Translations under genes and position numbers: made by a program
Notes under the pieces: generated by a model
Seen by the model: the letters and a program-made list of their open reading frames with translations, nothing else
Told to the model about the DNA's origin: nothing
Database searches by the model: none
Shown here: positions 13,169 through 24,730 of the stretch, one piece after another
How the letters are laid out: every line of letters starts with the position of its first letter
How positions within the stretch are numbered: position 1 is the first letter of the stretch
Origin: Apoda limacodes
Lineage: Eukaryota; Arthropoda; Insecta; Lepidoptera; Limacodidae
NCBI GenBank assembly: GCA_946406115.1
Contig: OX291542.1
Span: forward strand, 2,876,959-2,940,958
DNA length: 64,000 nucleotides
Direction: 5' to 3'

Positions 13169-13860
13169 TCAACAGAGCGAGACAGAACTACACGTCGGGG
13201 CAGAGGTTGCTGCTTTACAAGTCGCAAGTCCGGCCCCATATGGAGTACTGCTGCCATCTCTGGGCGGCTGCACCCGGATACCAGCTTGGGCCTTTTGACT
13301 CGGTTCAGCGACGGGCTGTGAGAATTGTCGACGATCCCAAACTCACTTGCTGTATCAAACCCTTAAGCCTGAGGAGATACTTTGCCTCCCTGTGTGTGTT
13401 CTACCGCTTGTACAATGGGATGTGTTCAGAGGAATTGTTCACAATGATGCCCACGGCTACTTTCTACCATCGCACCGCTCGCCATGGGCAGGGAATTCAT
13501 TCTCATACAGTCCGTCTGATGGTAAGTCGCTGTAGCCTATATAGAAGCTTGCAACACCAGGGGAAATTCTCTCGCGATGCCCAACTTAATAAAACTTATT
13601 ACCTCTTGAAGAACTCCATACTGTAATCTTTAGAGAAAACCTAATTATTTATAACCTAAATGGTCACGTACAGTGCGATTTCGAAGAAACTTCCTTCCGC
13701 GAACGCTTAGGTTTTCTCTAAAGACTACAGTATGGAGTTCTTCAAGAGGTAATAAGTTTTATTAAGTTGGGCATCGCGAGAGAATTTTCCCTGGTGTTGC
13801 AAGCTTCTATATAGGCTACAGCGACTTACCATCAGACGGACTGTAAGCTTATTTGCCACC
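13169..13860 (+). mobile_element. LINE A fragment (RT C-terminal part) with inverted 3' duplication
   Basis: From 13169 the DNA aligns with the 3' third of the LINE at 24731-26640. It shares SQVRPHMEYCCHLWA, GYQLGPFDSVQRRAVRI and FYHRTARH. At 13506 the homology breaks. The next 138 bp are the reverse complement of the element's own 3' end, and the normal order resumes at 13645 to the 3' end near 13860. The copy is 5' truncated and cannot encode a polymerase. Confidence 0.8.
13507..13844. repeat. 138-bp inverted repeat (arms 13507-13644 and 13707-13844)
   Basis: The arms start ACAGTCCGTCTGATGGTAAG and its reverse complement. They have the same length and about two mismatches, and are separated by a 62-bp spacer. 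The spacer is LINE A sequence in normal orientation, so the left arm is an extra inverted copy of the right arm. Confidence 0.85.
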
Positions 13861-14975
13861 TGATAAAAGGAATTTCAGTCTTAACTAACTTCTCTATGAA
13901 ACTCAACTCCGTACAAAATTCCAAAATCACTTCTTTTAGAGTAAAATAACCATGAGACAGACAAAAATACAGAAGAAGAAAGGACATGCTCATAGTTTAA
14001 TATGTATACTACATCACCAAACTTAGCTATTTAGTTAAAAATATCAATCTTTTACTTATTTTACTATAATATTGTAACTTTAAACGTATATTTAATTATA
14101 TAAGGCAAATAACTATTTCACAACCATTACGCATCTATTGTATCGTCAATGTTACATTACATACTAAGAGACATACACAATTGTTTATATATTTATGGAT
14201 GAATTTTACTTTGTGACATATCAAGAGTTTGTATGAATATCATTCAAACAATTAAACATTTAAGAGCACAGTTACCCTTCACAATTTATAAAGACATCGT
14301 TTTAACTAAAAAAAAAAACACAACATACCTACATACATACGTAAATATAAACGAATCTTATAAAGCTAGTAATTTCTGTATTGAGAGACTCTAGAATTAT
14401 TCTACAGTTAGAGGTTTAGTAGGTATAAGGAGACTGATTTTATCAACAAATCAGTGATATTCACTGCGCGTTACTTTCGTTCAAGCGAAAGACTTCGCAG
14501 TGCGTATATAAGAAACAAAGAGAGAGAGAGAAAGTGATTCCACCATGGTACATTTTACATTGAAAAGCATAAGATTTTTGTACCTTTTTTAAGAGCGGGT
14601 GGGGACAGGTTTGTGCCAAGCTATAATGTTTATATTGAATGTTATATTTAAAATAAAAAATATTAACATACAGTTTTACATAACACATAACATAGGTACG
14701 TAATTGTGTAAGTGCTATTACGGTAACTTTAAAGTTTATCAAAAAAATCATATTTTAAGTTCATAAGACATTTACACATATTTATTTGCAAAAAATATAT
14801 ACATTTCACTTTGTGGAAAAATTATTATTTTTAAAAAAAAACCAATCTGTAACAACCAAAGATCACATTTCTACGTCATTTCAACCAATTTTAACGCGGA
14901 GAAAAACAAAATTCGTCATCATATGTACATAATACTTCCAAAAATCCAACATGGGAATTATAAACATAACAAATA
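13861..14975. other. 3' flank of the ankyrin gene; no gene seen
   Basis: AT-rich stretch with a short (GA)n at 14517-14532 and A/T runs. The 96-codon minus frame at 14461-14751 shows no domain. Part of it may be 3' UTR of the minus-strand gene ending at 15033. Confidence 0.45.
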
Positions 14976-14981
14976 TTTATT
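14976..14981 (-). terminator. Candidate poly(A) signal (AATAAA on minus strand)
   Basis: The reverse complement reads AATAAA about 50 bases after the TGA at 15033-15035 of the ankyrin gene. Other AT-rich signals lie further on, so the exact site is uncertain. Confidence 0.35.
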
Positions 14982-15032
14982 ACATCGTTTTCGAACATTT
15001 TTATCGTTATTATTTTCATCTAAAGGTTGGAA

Positions 15033-15132
15033 TCAACGCAGCTTCCTCATGAACTCCAGCACTTCCGTTGGGAAGTTCAGTTTGGCGGAGGACTTGGCGG
15101 CGCACCGAGCGTACTCCATCGGGGTCACCAGC
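15033..15132 (-). CDS. Relish/IkB-like ankyrin gene, last coding exon
   Basis: The acceptor GTGGCAG precedes 15132. One base completes a Gly codon with the upstream exon (phase 2). The exon then encodes 32 residues beginning LVTPMEYARCAAKSS and ending EVLEFMRKLR before TGA at 15033-15035. The segment completes the last ankyrin repeat (TPMEYAR resembles the TPLxxA start of a repeat) and a short amphipathic tail. GC content is far above the surrounding intron DNA. There is no death domain, as expected for insect Relish. The assignment to the NF-kB/IkB group comes from the combined exons. Confidence 0.8.
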
Positions 15133-15713
15133 CTGCCACAACAAACAATAATATATTACTTCTAGTAATTAAGAAGCTATACTTATTAAGGACGGTTTGA
15201 TAATTCTGACAGTCCGCCAATTCGCACTAGCAAAGGGCAGCTGTAAGGAGAGTTCTCACGAGGCAGGACAAACAGCGGCTTTTTATACATAAGCTTTTTA
15301 TCATAAACTAAGTCCTTAAGGCTATGGCATACCCTTGCAAAAGCGTGCCGTTTCGGCTAGTGTACACAGACATTTTACACTATTGAAGCATACAAAGAGG
15401 CACGGTTCCACGTGTACAAGGGGCGCTAGCTGTGACCGCACGTTGAAAATCTCGATATTGTCGGTTTTTTGTGGGTATAAAATTCAAATATTTATTTAGG
15501 ACCATGAAATTAGCAAATTCACTTGGTCATTTTAATATATATTTTATGAAATAAGATTAAAGGGAATATCACTCTTAGTTTTCCAAATAATTTGAATTAA
15601 ATCCCAAAAATAGTGACATATTTTTTTTATAAATAATTTAATAGGCAAATTATTATAAGCAAATCCACTCAATTAATGTTTGAACTATACAAAATTAATA
15701 AAAACTCGTTTGG

Positions 15714-15917
15714 GTATGTGGTGTGCACCTGTATGTGGTGTGCACCTGTATGTGGTGTGCACCTGTATGTGGTGTGCTACTGTATGTGGTGTGCACCTGT
15801 ATGTGGTGTGCACCTGTATGTGGTGTGCACCTGTATGTGGTGTGCACCTGTATGTGGTGTGCACCTGTATGTGGTGTGCACCTGTATGTGGTGTGCACCT
15901 GTATGTGGTGTGCTACT
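15714..15917. repeat. Minisatellite, 12 units of 17 bp
   Basis: The unit is GTATGTGGTGTGCACCT, repeated exactly 12 times. Units 4 and 12 carry the same variant, CTACT for CACCT. The period is not a multiple of three, so all forward frames read the same 17-residue cycle and stay open. It lies in the last intron of the ankyrin gene. Confidence 0.95.
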
Positions 15918-16520
15918 GTATCACATTAAATAAACTGACTGTTATCAACGCACAGCGCTCAGCCCAAACTACTGAGGTCTGCACAAAATTAGGGATGAAA
16001 GTTTGTATGACAATCCAGGTTCTTTTGTAATTTAAAACCATAAACAGTATGTCGCGGGGATAAGCTAGTGTTACTTTATTATTTATTTGCTTTTTTTTAT
16101 AATGTATTTATTTAAAATACCAATGACATTAAGTTACTGGTCCCGAGTTATGAGGTTGGTCTTTTACCGGTTTTTTGTTGTTGACACCTATATAGCCTAC
16201 TCTCGGCAAGGCACCTTGTATACAAGTTTGGTTGACATTTGCTTTAAACAATAAAAACAAAGTATCATTGACCTTGTGGATTACTACAACAGTATACCAA
16301 ATCTAATAAGTCGCTTTCGACATAAAACTTAATCTAATCCATTCATAACCTATCTAGATTTTCGGAATTAGTATTATGAACCTCGAGGTAATTTTGAAGA
16401 ACACAATTTACGTACTGGAAGTAATTTTGAAGTAACATAGGTGACTTAGTTTTACCGAGGTAACGTAACATAACTAGATAGGCCGTAACTCAAGGTACGT
16501 ACTAGGTATACTGTACTGAC

Positions 16521-16654
16521 CCTTTGTTGTTGCACTGAGCGAGCTGCTTCCACTGGGTACGGTCGACGTGTCGGAACAGGAGGAGAACGAGTCGCAGGTC
16601 ACAAGTAGAGGAGCTCACCGCGAGGTGGAGCGCTGTGTCGCCGCCCTTTAGGTC
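16521..16654 (-). CDS. Relish/IkB-like ankyrin gene, penultimate exon
   Basis: Acceptor CTAG precedes 16654 and donor GTCAGT follows 16521. The exon enters in phase 0, leaves in phase 2 and encodes 44 residues starting DLKGGDTALHLAVSSS. GDTALHLAV is the classic ankyrin signature (GxTxLHxA), followed by the hydrophobic second helix LRLVLLLFRH. The spacing and continuation TQWKQLAQCNNKG into the next exon match IkB-family repeats, in which the helix is followed by a polar loop and N..G. The 1.4-kb downstream intron carries the 17-bp minisatellite. Confidence 0.85.
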
Positions 16655-17072
16655 CTAGATTAGGGGAGAAGGGGGAAATACAAAAATTAATAAAGCGTTC
16701 AAAAATGTATAAAGAAATATTGCAGGTTTAGCAAAGACCGCTGTTACATTAATATGGATATAAAAAGAAACGCATAAAAGAAAGAATTAATTATTAAAAA
16801 GACTTAATTATTTGTACTTATTAAGTCAATTCGTAGTTTTGAAAAATTGGCAATTTTACGCAACAAAAAATCCTCCGTTCCCTAAATTTGCATTTTAACT
16901 CATAAATGCTCGTATTTTGTAAATTATTATGAGAATCTTCTTTGAGTCGACCTTTCCGCGCTACTCGAATAGGCGCCAGAAAAGTTATGTGAAATCTCAT
17001 TGCTGGTGAGTTTCAGCCACCTTATTATTTTTTAAGCCATATAACAATTTCATGAAACTAAAATCACCGAGC

Positions 17073-17993
17073 TTTTTAGGGTTCCGTACCACAAAAGGAA
17101 AAATGGAACCTATTATAGGATCACTTTGTTGTCCGTCTGTCTATCTGCCTAAGAAGTCTCAGGACCGTGTTAAGGTATAAAGTTGAAATTAATATCAAAT
17201 ACGAAAGTCTACGGTCACTTAAAGTTATTAAAACATCATTAAGCTTCTAAGTAACGCAATAAAAAAATATTCCCAAAATACGGATATTTTTGTTCCATAT
17301 TTTGGTATTCACAAATAAATCAAAACCTATGGGGTACTTCCCGTTGACCTACAATCATGAAATTTGGCAAGAAGCAATGCCATATAGCACACTTAAAAAA
17401 AATAAACTGATAACGGTAAATTTGTTGTAATAAATTTTGTGTTTACTTTTGTCACTCGAAATATATTTGATCTATCGATAACAGTTTATAAAACTCCCTT
17501 TTACTCACTTCGTAAATAAAAACATAACATGAATTAAACTCACTTTTACTAACTGAGTGAATAAAAATGTTTTTAAATTCGGAACAATTATTAAACTGTT
17601 TTATGTTACTGTTCTCTTATCACCCGGTAATAATTACCGAATATATATTAAAACGTGGAAATAGTACTTTTTATTTTCTCACAGTCAATGGTTAAAATAA
17701 GAGTATACCACAAGTGAAAAAAAAATTCATCTCTCTCAGGATTCTACTGTAGAATCCCGAGCGTAGCATCCTTCGCTGCTCTCGGGATCCAACTTAGTCC
17801 CTCGAATTAAATACTCTTTTTTTTACTTGTTGTATATTTTTCTATTTTTGGCGATTATAAACATATTTGCAGTTGGTAAACTAACCGCCACCTATGTCGA
17901 TGTATTGAGACAACTGTTGTCAACTGTGCTCAATACAGTTTGCCTTTTACGGAACCCTCGGTGCGCCAGTCCGACTTCCACTTGACCGTTTTT
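17073..17993. repeat. Dispersed lepidopteran repeat with TTAGGGTTCCGTACC start
   Basis: It begins TTTTAGGGTTCCGTACCACA and ends in GGAACCCTCGGTGCG plus CCGACTTCCACTTGACCG. Partial relatives occur at 19399-19452 (AGTCCGACTCGCACTTGG), 37890-38165 (inverted) and 62545-62570. I know this end sequence as a very common non-coding repeat of moth and butterfly genomes, but I cannot assign a superfamily. No coding capacity is seen. Confidence 0.5.
17460..17830. repeat. Repeat copy, inverted relative to 23425-23735
   Basis: It shares with the reverse complement of 23425-23735 the strings CTCTTATCACCCGGTAATAA, AACTGAGTGA, AAAAAGTACT-type blocks and AGCATCCTTCGCTGCTCTCG (with differences). The two copies lie in opposite orientation about 6 kb apart and bracket the ankyrin exons at 18326 and 22641. 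Confidence 0.6.
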
Positions 17994-18325
17994 CTTGTTG
18001 TAGTTGTTTTTCCGTCAATAAACCAACGTGGATGCGTATGTACCTACGCGATAAACTTTTAAAATAAATAAATATTGGGGCGACTATTCGGAAACTATAA
18101 AGATTTGATAAGAATTTGTGTTTGATAGCTTGGGTTTCAGCTCTTTTTAATACCACAAAGGTGGCAAACAAGCTTACGTTCCACCTGCAACACCAAGGGC
18201 ACATTATATAACTAACAAATAAAACCCACGTTACATTCAAACCCGTTCAGTATACATGGGGATTATGTATGTATTCTAACGGACGAAGACGCGAGCAAAT
18301 ATGCTGATATAAATATGAAACTCAC

Positions 18326-18432
18326 CCCCTTCTTCAAGTCGACTAGTCCGTGTTCGAGTAAGACGTGCGTCACGTGGAGCCTGGGAGAGGGCGCGCTGTG
18401 CGCCTTGCAAGCCACGTGCAATGCTGAATAAC
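18326..18432 (-). CDS. Relish/IkB-like ankyrin gene, ankyrin exon
   Basis: Acceptor GTACGTACAG precedes 18432 and donor GTGAGT follows 18326. Two bases complete a Gly codon, then 35 residues start YSALHVACKAHS and end VLLEHGLVDLKKG. GYSALHVAC is a clear ankyrin repeat start and HVLLEHG its second-helix end. The phase matches the exons on both sides (1 in, 0 out). The exon is unusually GC-rich compared with the intron, supporting selection for coding. It corresponds to one repeat plus the loop to the next. Confidence 0.85.
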
Positions 18433-18585
18433 CTGTACGTACACAACAAACAATTAATAAATAAATAATAATATTTCTGGACCCCTCACACTGTCTATGA
18501 TCTTTGATGTGGTTGATAATGATTAACTTTGATAATTCACAGTAAAATATATTTGATTAATTATTAATACAAAAAAAAATGATAA

Positions 18586-18975
18586 TTTAATGCTATGTGA
18601 GCACACGCGTCGCGGAGCCTACAATAATATGGACTGAGGTAAAATGTACATAAATCTATAAGTTGTCAATATTGCTGAATTGACATTTAGCATAATGTGC
18701 GGTTTAAATGTGCGGTTTCACCGTACACACAGCGCCATCTGGACTCACAAGCAAGATTTACACTATGGGTAACAGATAACGGATATAAACACTCATATAC
18801 AAATACATACATACAGAGTGTTGGTATGCATTGAGTCCATTAGTTGATTAATTTTAAAAATTTAGTAATTAAATTTTAAAAAGACTCATAGACACCGGGA
18901 CTCGAACGTCCACTACGCAGATCACAACTCACAAGGCCACCCACCACCGACTACAATGGAGTACTAGTCTTCCCG
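18586..18975 (-). mobile_element. tRNA-derived SINE (degenerate) plus adjoining repeat
   Basis: On the minus strand, GTTCGAGTCCCGGTG (about 18898-18912) is a good RNA polymerase III B box, and the body shares CACAGCGCCATCTGG with the SINE at 28664-28925. The part near 18586-18710 (ATGCTATGTGAGCACACGCG) recurs at 42219-42330 and may be a separate element. Confidence 0.55.
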
Positions 18976-19684
18976 GTCACCACCGACATAAATTGCGTAA
19001 AATTTATCACAACAGTTCTATAATATTAATTAACTTTTGGGACAGAACGGGATTAGCTAGAAGGACTGAGAATAACATTCTATATCTGACTCGGTTGTGA
19101 ACCGAACAAGGTTAACGTAAAAAATAATTCTTAAAGTGATGTTAGTTTTGAGGGTTCGCAGAAGATGTATTTCTGTTGCAGCTATAACAAATACTAAAAC
19201 ACAGAATAAAATAAATATTTAAGGGGGCTCCCATACAACAAACGTGATTTATTTGCTCGTATTTGCTCGATATTGATAACGGCAACAGGTAGACGCTTGA
19301 AATACTTACAGGATATTTAGTTATATATTAAAAATAAATAATTAAATTTAAGGGGGGCTCCCATACAACAAACGTGATTTTTTTTCGTTTTTATAGATAA
19401 TGGTTCGGAACCCTTCGTGCGTGAGTCCGACTCGCACTTGGCCGGTTTTCAAAATATAAGTTTACCAAAATGACAGTGTTTTTGTTCTTATTTGTATTCC
19501 GGTAAAATGATAATTCGCCGCTTATGCGAATCCGACCGAATACGAACAAAGGATTTTAGGGTCGTGATGTTTTAGTTATGAAAACGACAACTGTGTCGAA
19601 ATGGTCGAGTGCGATATCTACTATAGTTATCGGTTTATTATTTCAACAGCAGCATAGGTATAAATAAATACAACACACAGCTTA

Positions 19685-19795
19685 CTATAGCATCAAAAAA
19701 TGCTACTAATTACGTAACAGTGAAAATGCTTCTAATAACGTATTTGTTAAAATGCTTCTACGTACGTAACAATCAAAATGCTTCTAATTTGCGTA
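19685..19795. repeat. Imperfect tandem repeat, about four units of 33-35 bp
   Basis: The core AAAATGCTTCTAA, followed by TACGTAACA or a variant, recurs four times with substitutions. Confidence 0.65.
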
Positions 19796-22130
19796 TTTAG
19801 AAAATAATAGATTATATCCTACTCTCAACTTTTTAAGGGTCAAAAAGAGTCGAGGCTCAAAGCTTTAATGAGATCTGCGAATAAGTGGGCTACATGCTTA
19901 AAAATATGGAAACATATATTGTGATTTTGATTTGATATAGCCGAAATAAATATAAAAAAAAGAAACGGTAAAACCAATTAAAACAAATTTCCATTAAACA
20001 TGTTTCGTACATCCGATCCATAAAATTCAAACTACATAAAAGAAAATAATCTATGTATGTTTATCAAAAATATCGTAGGTAGAGCTGATCTCTTTGCCAC
20101 TGTGAAGTAAAGACGAGCTCAAAAGTGCGACAGAGACGAAGCGATATTGCACCTACTAGTGTCTCAGTCACTTCGGGGTACCGAGCCTATCAAAAATGTG
20201 TCAGGTACAGGTGAAACCGACACAAAGATTGCTGATTGACCTTATTTTTAACTACTTGAAGCAATCAATAACAACCAACAATCAATTTTTCAATATCCAT
20301 ACAAATCCATAATTTCTGAATTTATTTTGGCTAAAAATTTACATCTGAATAAAAAAAAAAAGAAACCACCTCGTTTTTCCTCATATTTGTGCGTCACACA
20401 TCGTCCCTATATTTTATTCATACACATTCATTGAATTTTGCGATCCCCTTCGACGTCCGCACAATCATACTTTTAGATACATATTTTTTTTAAAACATAC
20501 CTAGCGAAGTGCCGCGATTTTAATCTGCCGTTTCATTAGACGTTTTTGAGCATGACACGTTTAGGTTTTTTTTACGTTCAAGCCGCTCAAACGGCCAGCA
20601 TAAACTGAACTATCCTTCGAGGTGTCTGTGTAGCGCGACCAGCTTAACGCGTCGACACGGCAAATTAAGTAGACAGGCACCGTGACCTATGTATGTATCT
20701 TATTTTAAGCGCGTTGCGTCGCGCACTCAAGTTTCCATTACAATGATATTTATATAAGGAAATCAATTATAACTTATTTATTTCATTAATAGATCTAGGA
20801 GCTGGACGGTCATCGTAGAAAGTAACAGACGTCTTAACGATTCAGTTTTCCCGATAGTCCACAAATGCAGTTAACTGGTCAGATCCTACAGTACAGTAGC
20901 TCGGAACAGTAAAGGTCTGCTACGAATAAACATTATACGACGATTACTTTCTGTAATTGATATTTAGTTTACCTGTTAACCTGTTCATCACAGATCTCAC
21001 ATCTAAACATGTGGACCAAATCTGTCACAATAAAATCTATCCTGTTCCTAGTTTTGGAACTTCATCAGGTTCATTCACCCTTTTCTTCTATATCTAGTTT
21101 ATCAGAAAGAGTGCCTCTACATTTCCAGAAAGTTAACCAGGACTTATCCCTTTGTGGTCATGGTAGACCATGCTATAAGGACCAATTCTAGATTCGTCGC
21201 GTTCCTGTCAACTTGGGCGTTAAAACCTTCCATCACTACGCTGTGTTATGAAGGCCCTATATGATATCCTCATATGGAGCCTCGGCTTCCTTATCGGAGT
21301 GAGAAGAGGTTGGCCTGCAATGCCTTAAGAGAGTAACTGTTGGTAAGTTGAGGGAAAATTTACGCTAGCTGAGACAAAACTCTGCTCATTTCCACGTCGT
21401 CGTTAATGAGCTATTTGTTAACAAAAAACCAACACCGCCCTGAGAAGGTCATCACTTTCTTAATCGAAGATTCATCTCGCTAAAATTTTGTGCTACAGTT
21501 AGCTATTAAAAAAATAATCGTCTCATTCAACTTAAGTTTATAAAAGATGTATGTAGGTAATGTACGGTAAAGGTACGGCTTTATTCTCTGGAAGGGGGCA
21601 ACCAGTGGCCAGACACACAACTAAATAATGTGGGGACCGCCTTTGTCCACCAATCACTTTATTCCTGCGACACACGGGTGAGCCAATCGCTCCAACACTG
21701 CTTCTAATTAAGTGTATCTAGGTTAAAGTAGCTTTGTATCTGTCCCATACATTGTGGATTACTAAGTTTTAAGTAACAAGTGGTAAAGTGATAGACAAGG
21801 GACAAGATAGTGTCTTTTTTCTTTGCCAGTTTTTGACCAACTAAAAGAAGGAAAAAACTATAGGATTTTCCTGCATAGTAAAATAACTTTAGATTATAAC
21901 GCCAACAAAACCATCTTCGGTCGAAACGGACAAATAACCACGGATAGAAATTTGTCATAATTTATGGAGTAGAGCTTCAAATTGGTATAAATGTACGGCA
22001 TTTATATTATATTGGTACCTCGGTACCTACCTCTCTTGAAACAGTATCAAAATAGAAAGGCAAACAGTATTCCTAGAAAAGACATTGATACAGTAGAATA
22101 TTGGCATAATTTTAAAGGTAGAGAGGTTTT

Positions 22131-22204
22131 TACAAACACATGGACGCTCTGCTAGCACCTACCTATTTACAAACACATGGACGCTCTGCTAGCACCTACC
22201 TATT
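22131..22204. repeat. 37-bp direct duplication
   Basis: TTTACAAACACATGGACGCT plus CTGCTAGCACCTACCTA occurs twice in tandem without visible differences. Confidence 0.85.
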
Positions 22205-22640
22205 TACAAATTTTAAATTTATAGCCTATATAATAAAAATATTTTTCTATTAATTATTTCACAGCATTTGTTTAAAAAATATTTATTAGAGTGAATAAAA
22301 AAGAGCGTATGTTATCATTTAATATTCTAATTCAACGTAATTTTTGTGAATTATAATGGTAACATTTTTTACTTTATGAATCATTTAAGTAAGCTCTAAA
22401 ATAAGTTATAAATAGTACAACAGCTAGGCACATTTTGAATATGTTTTTTATATTGTGTTTATTTATATAGGAACCACAATTAAGTAGTAAAAAGTACTAT
22501 TAGTAAATGATTATTTGTAACTTTACGAGTGTGTAGTACAGATTTTTTTTTTCATAATAATTATAGTTATGTCCTCCCCGAAATATCTAAAACAAATGTT
22601 TTCTTGCGATAATGTTTGTGTTAAAAAGGGTAATGCCCAC

Positions 22641-22776
22641 CTTCAGTGTTGACGTGGCCCAAGTCAAACAGCGGCGCTTCGTGTGTCTCGCGACGAACGA
22701 GCCAGTGCAACACGTCCGCGAACCTGTCCCCGCCGCGAGCGCACGCGATCACTAGGTTGTCGCCATTTGAGTCCAC
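22641..22776 (-). CDS. Relish/IkB-like ankyrin gene, ankyrin exon
   Basis: Acceptor TTTCAAG precedes 22776 and donor GTGGGC follows 22641. The exon enters in phase 0, leaves in phase 1 and encodes 45 residues starting VDSNGDNLVIACARGGDR. DSNGDNLVIACARG is an ankyrin repeat start of the IkB form, where DxxGDxxLHxA is usual; here the conserved His is replaced (NLVIA). VLHWLVRRE is its second helix. The exon continues through FDLGHVNTEG into the next repeat. The lost His suggests a divergent repeat rather than a broken one, since the frame is intact. Confidence 0.85.
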
Positions 22777-22880
22777 CTTGAAATAAAGACAATAATAATT
22801 TATTTTTAAAATTACATAGACATTTATAAGAAACGGAAAGAAGAAGAGCTAATGTAGTATATTTGAATTTTATATTTAGT

Positions 22881-23115
22881 ACTAGCTGTCCCGGCGAACG
22901 TTGTTCCGCTGCCGTCCCTCTGTACCCGGCGAAAGTTGGTTTTTACCTATAGTGCCCGAGTCCGGCTCGCACTTGACATATCGAGATAAAAACTATCCTA
23001 TCTTTTAAGTTGGAGCAAATAACAGATATTTACGAAGTTTGATCAAAATCGGTTCAGTAGTTTAGGAGTCCATTGAGGACAAACATTGTGACACGAGATT
23101 TATATATATTAAGAT
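22881..23115 (+). mobile_element. RTE/SINE-type 3' fragment
   Basis: It begins ACTAGCTGTCCCGGCGAACG and ends in ATCGGTTCAGTAGTTTAGGA and an AT-rich tail. This pair of landmarks is typical of short 3' pieces of RTE-like LINEs and their SINEs in Lepidoptera. Related pieces are at 34266-34680, 45480-46407 and 49650-50015. No coding capacity remains. Confidence 0.45.
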
Positions 23116-23424
23116 TAGAGTATGTAGTTGACAACTTTTAGCACATTTGAAGAGTTGTTCAGCCGTTGTTTGTTAAAGAAAAGAGGCTAAAGTTATAGTC
23201 TCCCGGAATGATCCAGTGACAAATTACAGACTTTGGAGTAATATACATATATGCTAATATTGATAATTGAATTAAAAATGCTCTTAAAGAAATGTTCACT
23301 TGTGTTTTGAAAAATCTATTAATTAATACCGTGTTTTTTTTACAAAATGGCCTGAGAGTCGTTTGAAATTAAATGTGTGTAGAAACGAATCCAGCTAAAT
23401 ATCATCTAATATAGGATATACTTA

Positions 23425-23735
23425 TAAGTGAAAAAAGGGAATTTAATTAGGACAAAGTTGGATGCCGAGAGCAGCGAAGGATTCTAGAGTCTAGAGAGAC
23501 CGAGATAATTTTTTTTCCACGTGTTGTATACTCTAATTTTTACCATAGACTGCGAGAAAATAAAAAGTACTCTTTTCACATTTTGGTATATATTACGAAT
23601 GGTAATTATTACCGGGTGATAAGAGAACAATGACAATTTGAACAATTTAATAATTTTTCCAAATTCAAAATATGTTTATTCACTAACTGAGTGAGTTTTA
23701 TTCACTGTTATCGATGAATAAGATGCCCTTTTTAC
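23425..23735. repeat. Second, inverted copy of the 17460-17830 repeat
   Basis: It reads CGAGAGCAGCGAAGGATTCT, TTATTACCGGGTGATAAGAG and CACTAACTGAGTGAG, the reverse complement of blocks at 17460-17830. Confidence 0.6.
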
Positions 23736-23793
23736 AGTGGCAATGGTAAGAAAAACATTTTATTAGTCGATATATCTATGTATGTATACCTAC

Positions 23794-23921
23794 CCGTTGA
23801 AATATACAATCTTGACTATGTTGTAGCTGCCGCTCCACAGCGCGGACGCACTCGACAAGGTGTCGAGTCAACGTCGGGTGCGAGTAACACCGCAGCGCCG
23901 ACAACTCCAGCAGCGTCAACC
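23794..23921 (-). CDS. Relish/IkB-like ankyrin gene, first ankyrin exon
   Basis: Acceptor ATGTTCCAG precedes 23921 and donor GTAGGT follows 23794. The exon enters in phase 1, leaves in phase 0 and encodes 42 residues starting LTLLELSALRCYSHP. With the preceding FLGEFG the junction reads GEFGLTLLELSAL, the start of an ankyrin repeat. LTRHLVECV is its second helix, followed by a longer charged segment up to DCIFQR. The downstream intron is short (1.0 kb); the upstream one is 5.6 kb and contains LINE A. Confidence 0.85.
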
Positions 23922-24730
23922 CTGGAACATTAATGTTATTGGTAGGCTCTTCTTGGGGACACCAACACAAAAATTGCTATATCATATAGATATATATAAT
24001 CTGAATCTCGAAAACTTAGCATGCAGAGGGTTTCGGGGACGATAAATCGATCTAGCTAGGTTTCATTTTTAGGAAAAGTCGTTTTATCCGTGTTTTTAGG
24101 CAATGATAAACTGAAAAATATGACACTTCCTGACATCTATTGGCGAGTAGTAATAAGCAACATTAAAGCTATTTGACAATAAATGGCGTAATTTAGTAAC
24201 GCTTAAGCTACTTGCCAATAGATAGCGTTGTTGAAAAAAACGAGTAACGCTCTGTCCTCCAGGTACTAATAGTAATATGTGCAGTGCCAGGAAAAAGAAT
24301 AAGTCTATTAACAATAACTAACCGAATAGCGAAGGTAGGTACGACGTTGGACGGGTATGTAGAAACTCTCGGATTTGATTCCCAGTAAAGTTGAAAATAT
24401 TGTTGCAAAATGTGAATGGTAAAGTAGTCGCGACTCTCGCTCACCACTTATCACGTTTGTGGGACAGACTATAATCGATTAAACGTGGAGTGTAAGTTAT
24501 GAGCAAACAATTGATTTTCGTAATATCTCTGATCGGCGTCCAGGGATAAGTGTCATGATGGTATATAATATTTTCACAACAATAACTGTTCTTTATGAAC
24601 TAGAAACAAAAACACTCTCTTTTTACTTTATTGGCTCATCCCTATTTTCCTTGAAAATTTTCTGAAGCCAAGATTTGATAATGGCAAACAAATATATTTC
24701 CAATGGCAAATAAAAATTCCAATTCATCGG

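Larger units (their letters stand above)
18976..22640. other. Intron sequence with minor repeats, no exon seen
   Basis: Contents: two copies of GGGGGCTCCCATACAACAAA (19222 and 19354), a degenerate tandem array at about 19685-19795, a slightly GC-richer block at 20560-20740, a dispersed repeat at about 21600-21800 related to 55260-55380, and a 37-bp direct duplication at 22131-22204. The frames at 21009-21191 and 21704-21958 lack domains or splice support. Confidence 0.5.

Noticed and set aside
15676..16030. Cys/Val-rich open frames in three forward frames and one reverse frame
   Set aside because: They are the 17-bp minisatellite read in every frame; the unit lacks stops, so the frames are an artefact.
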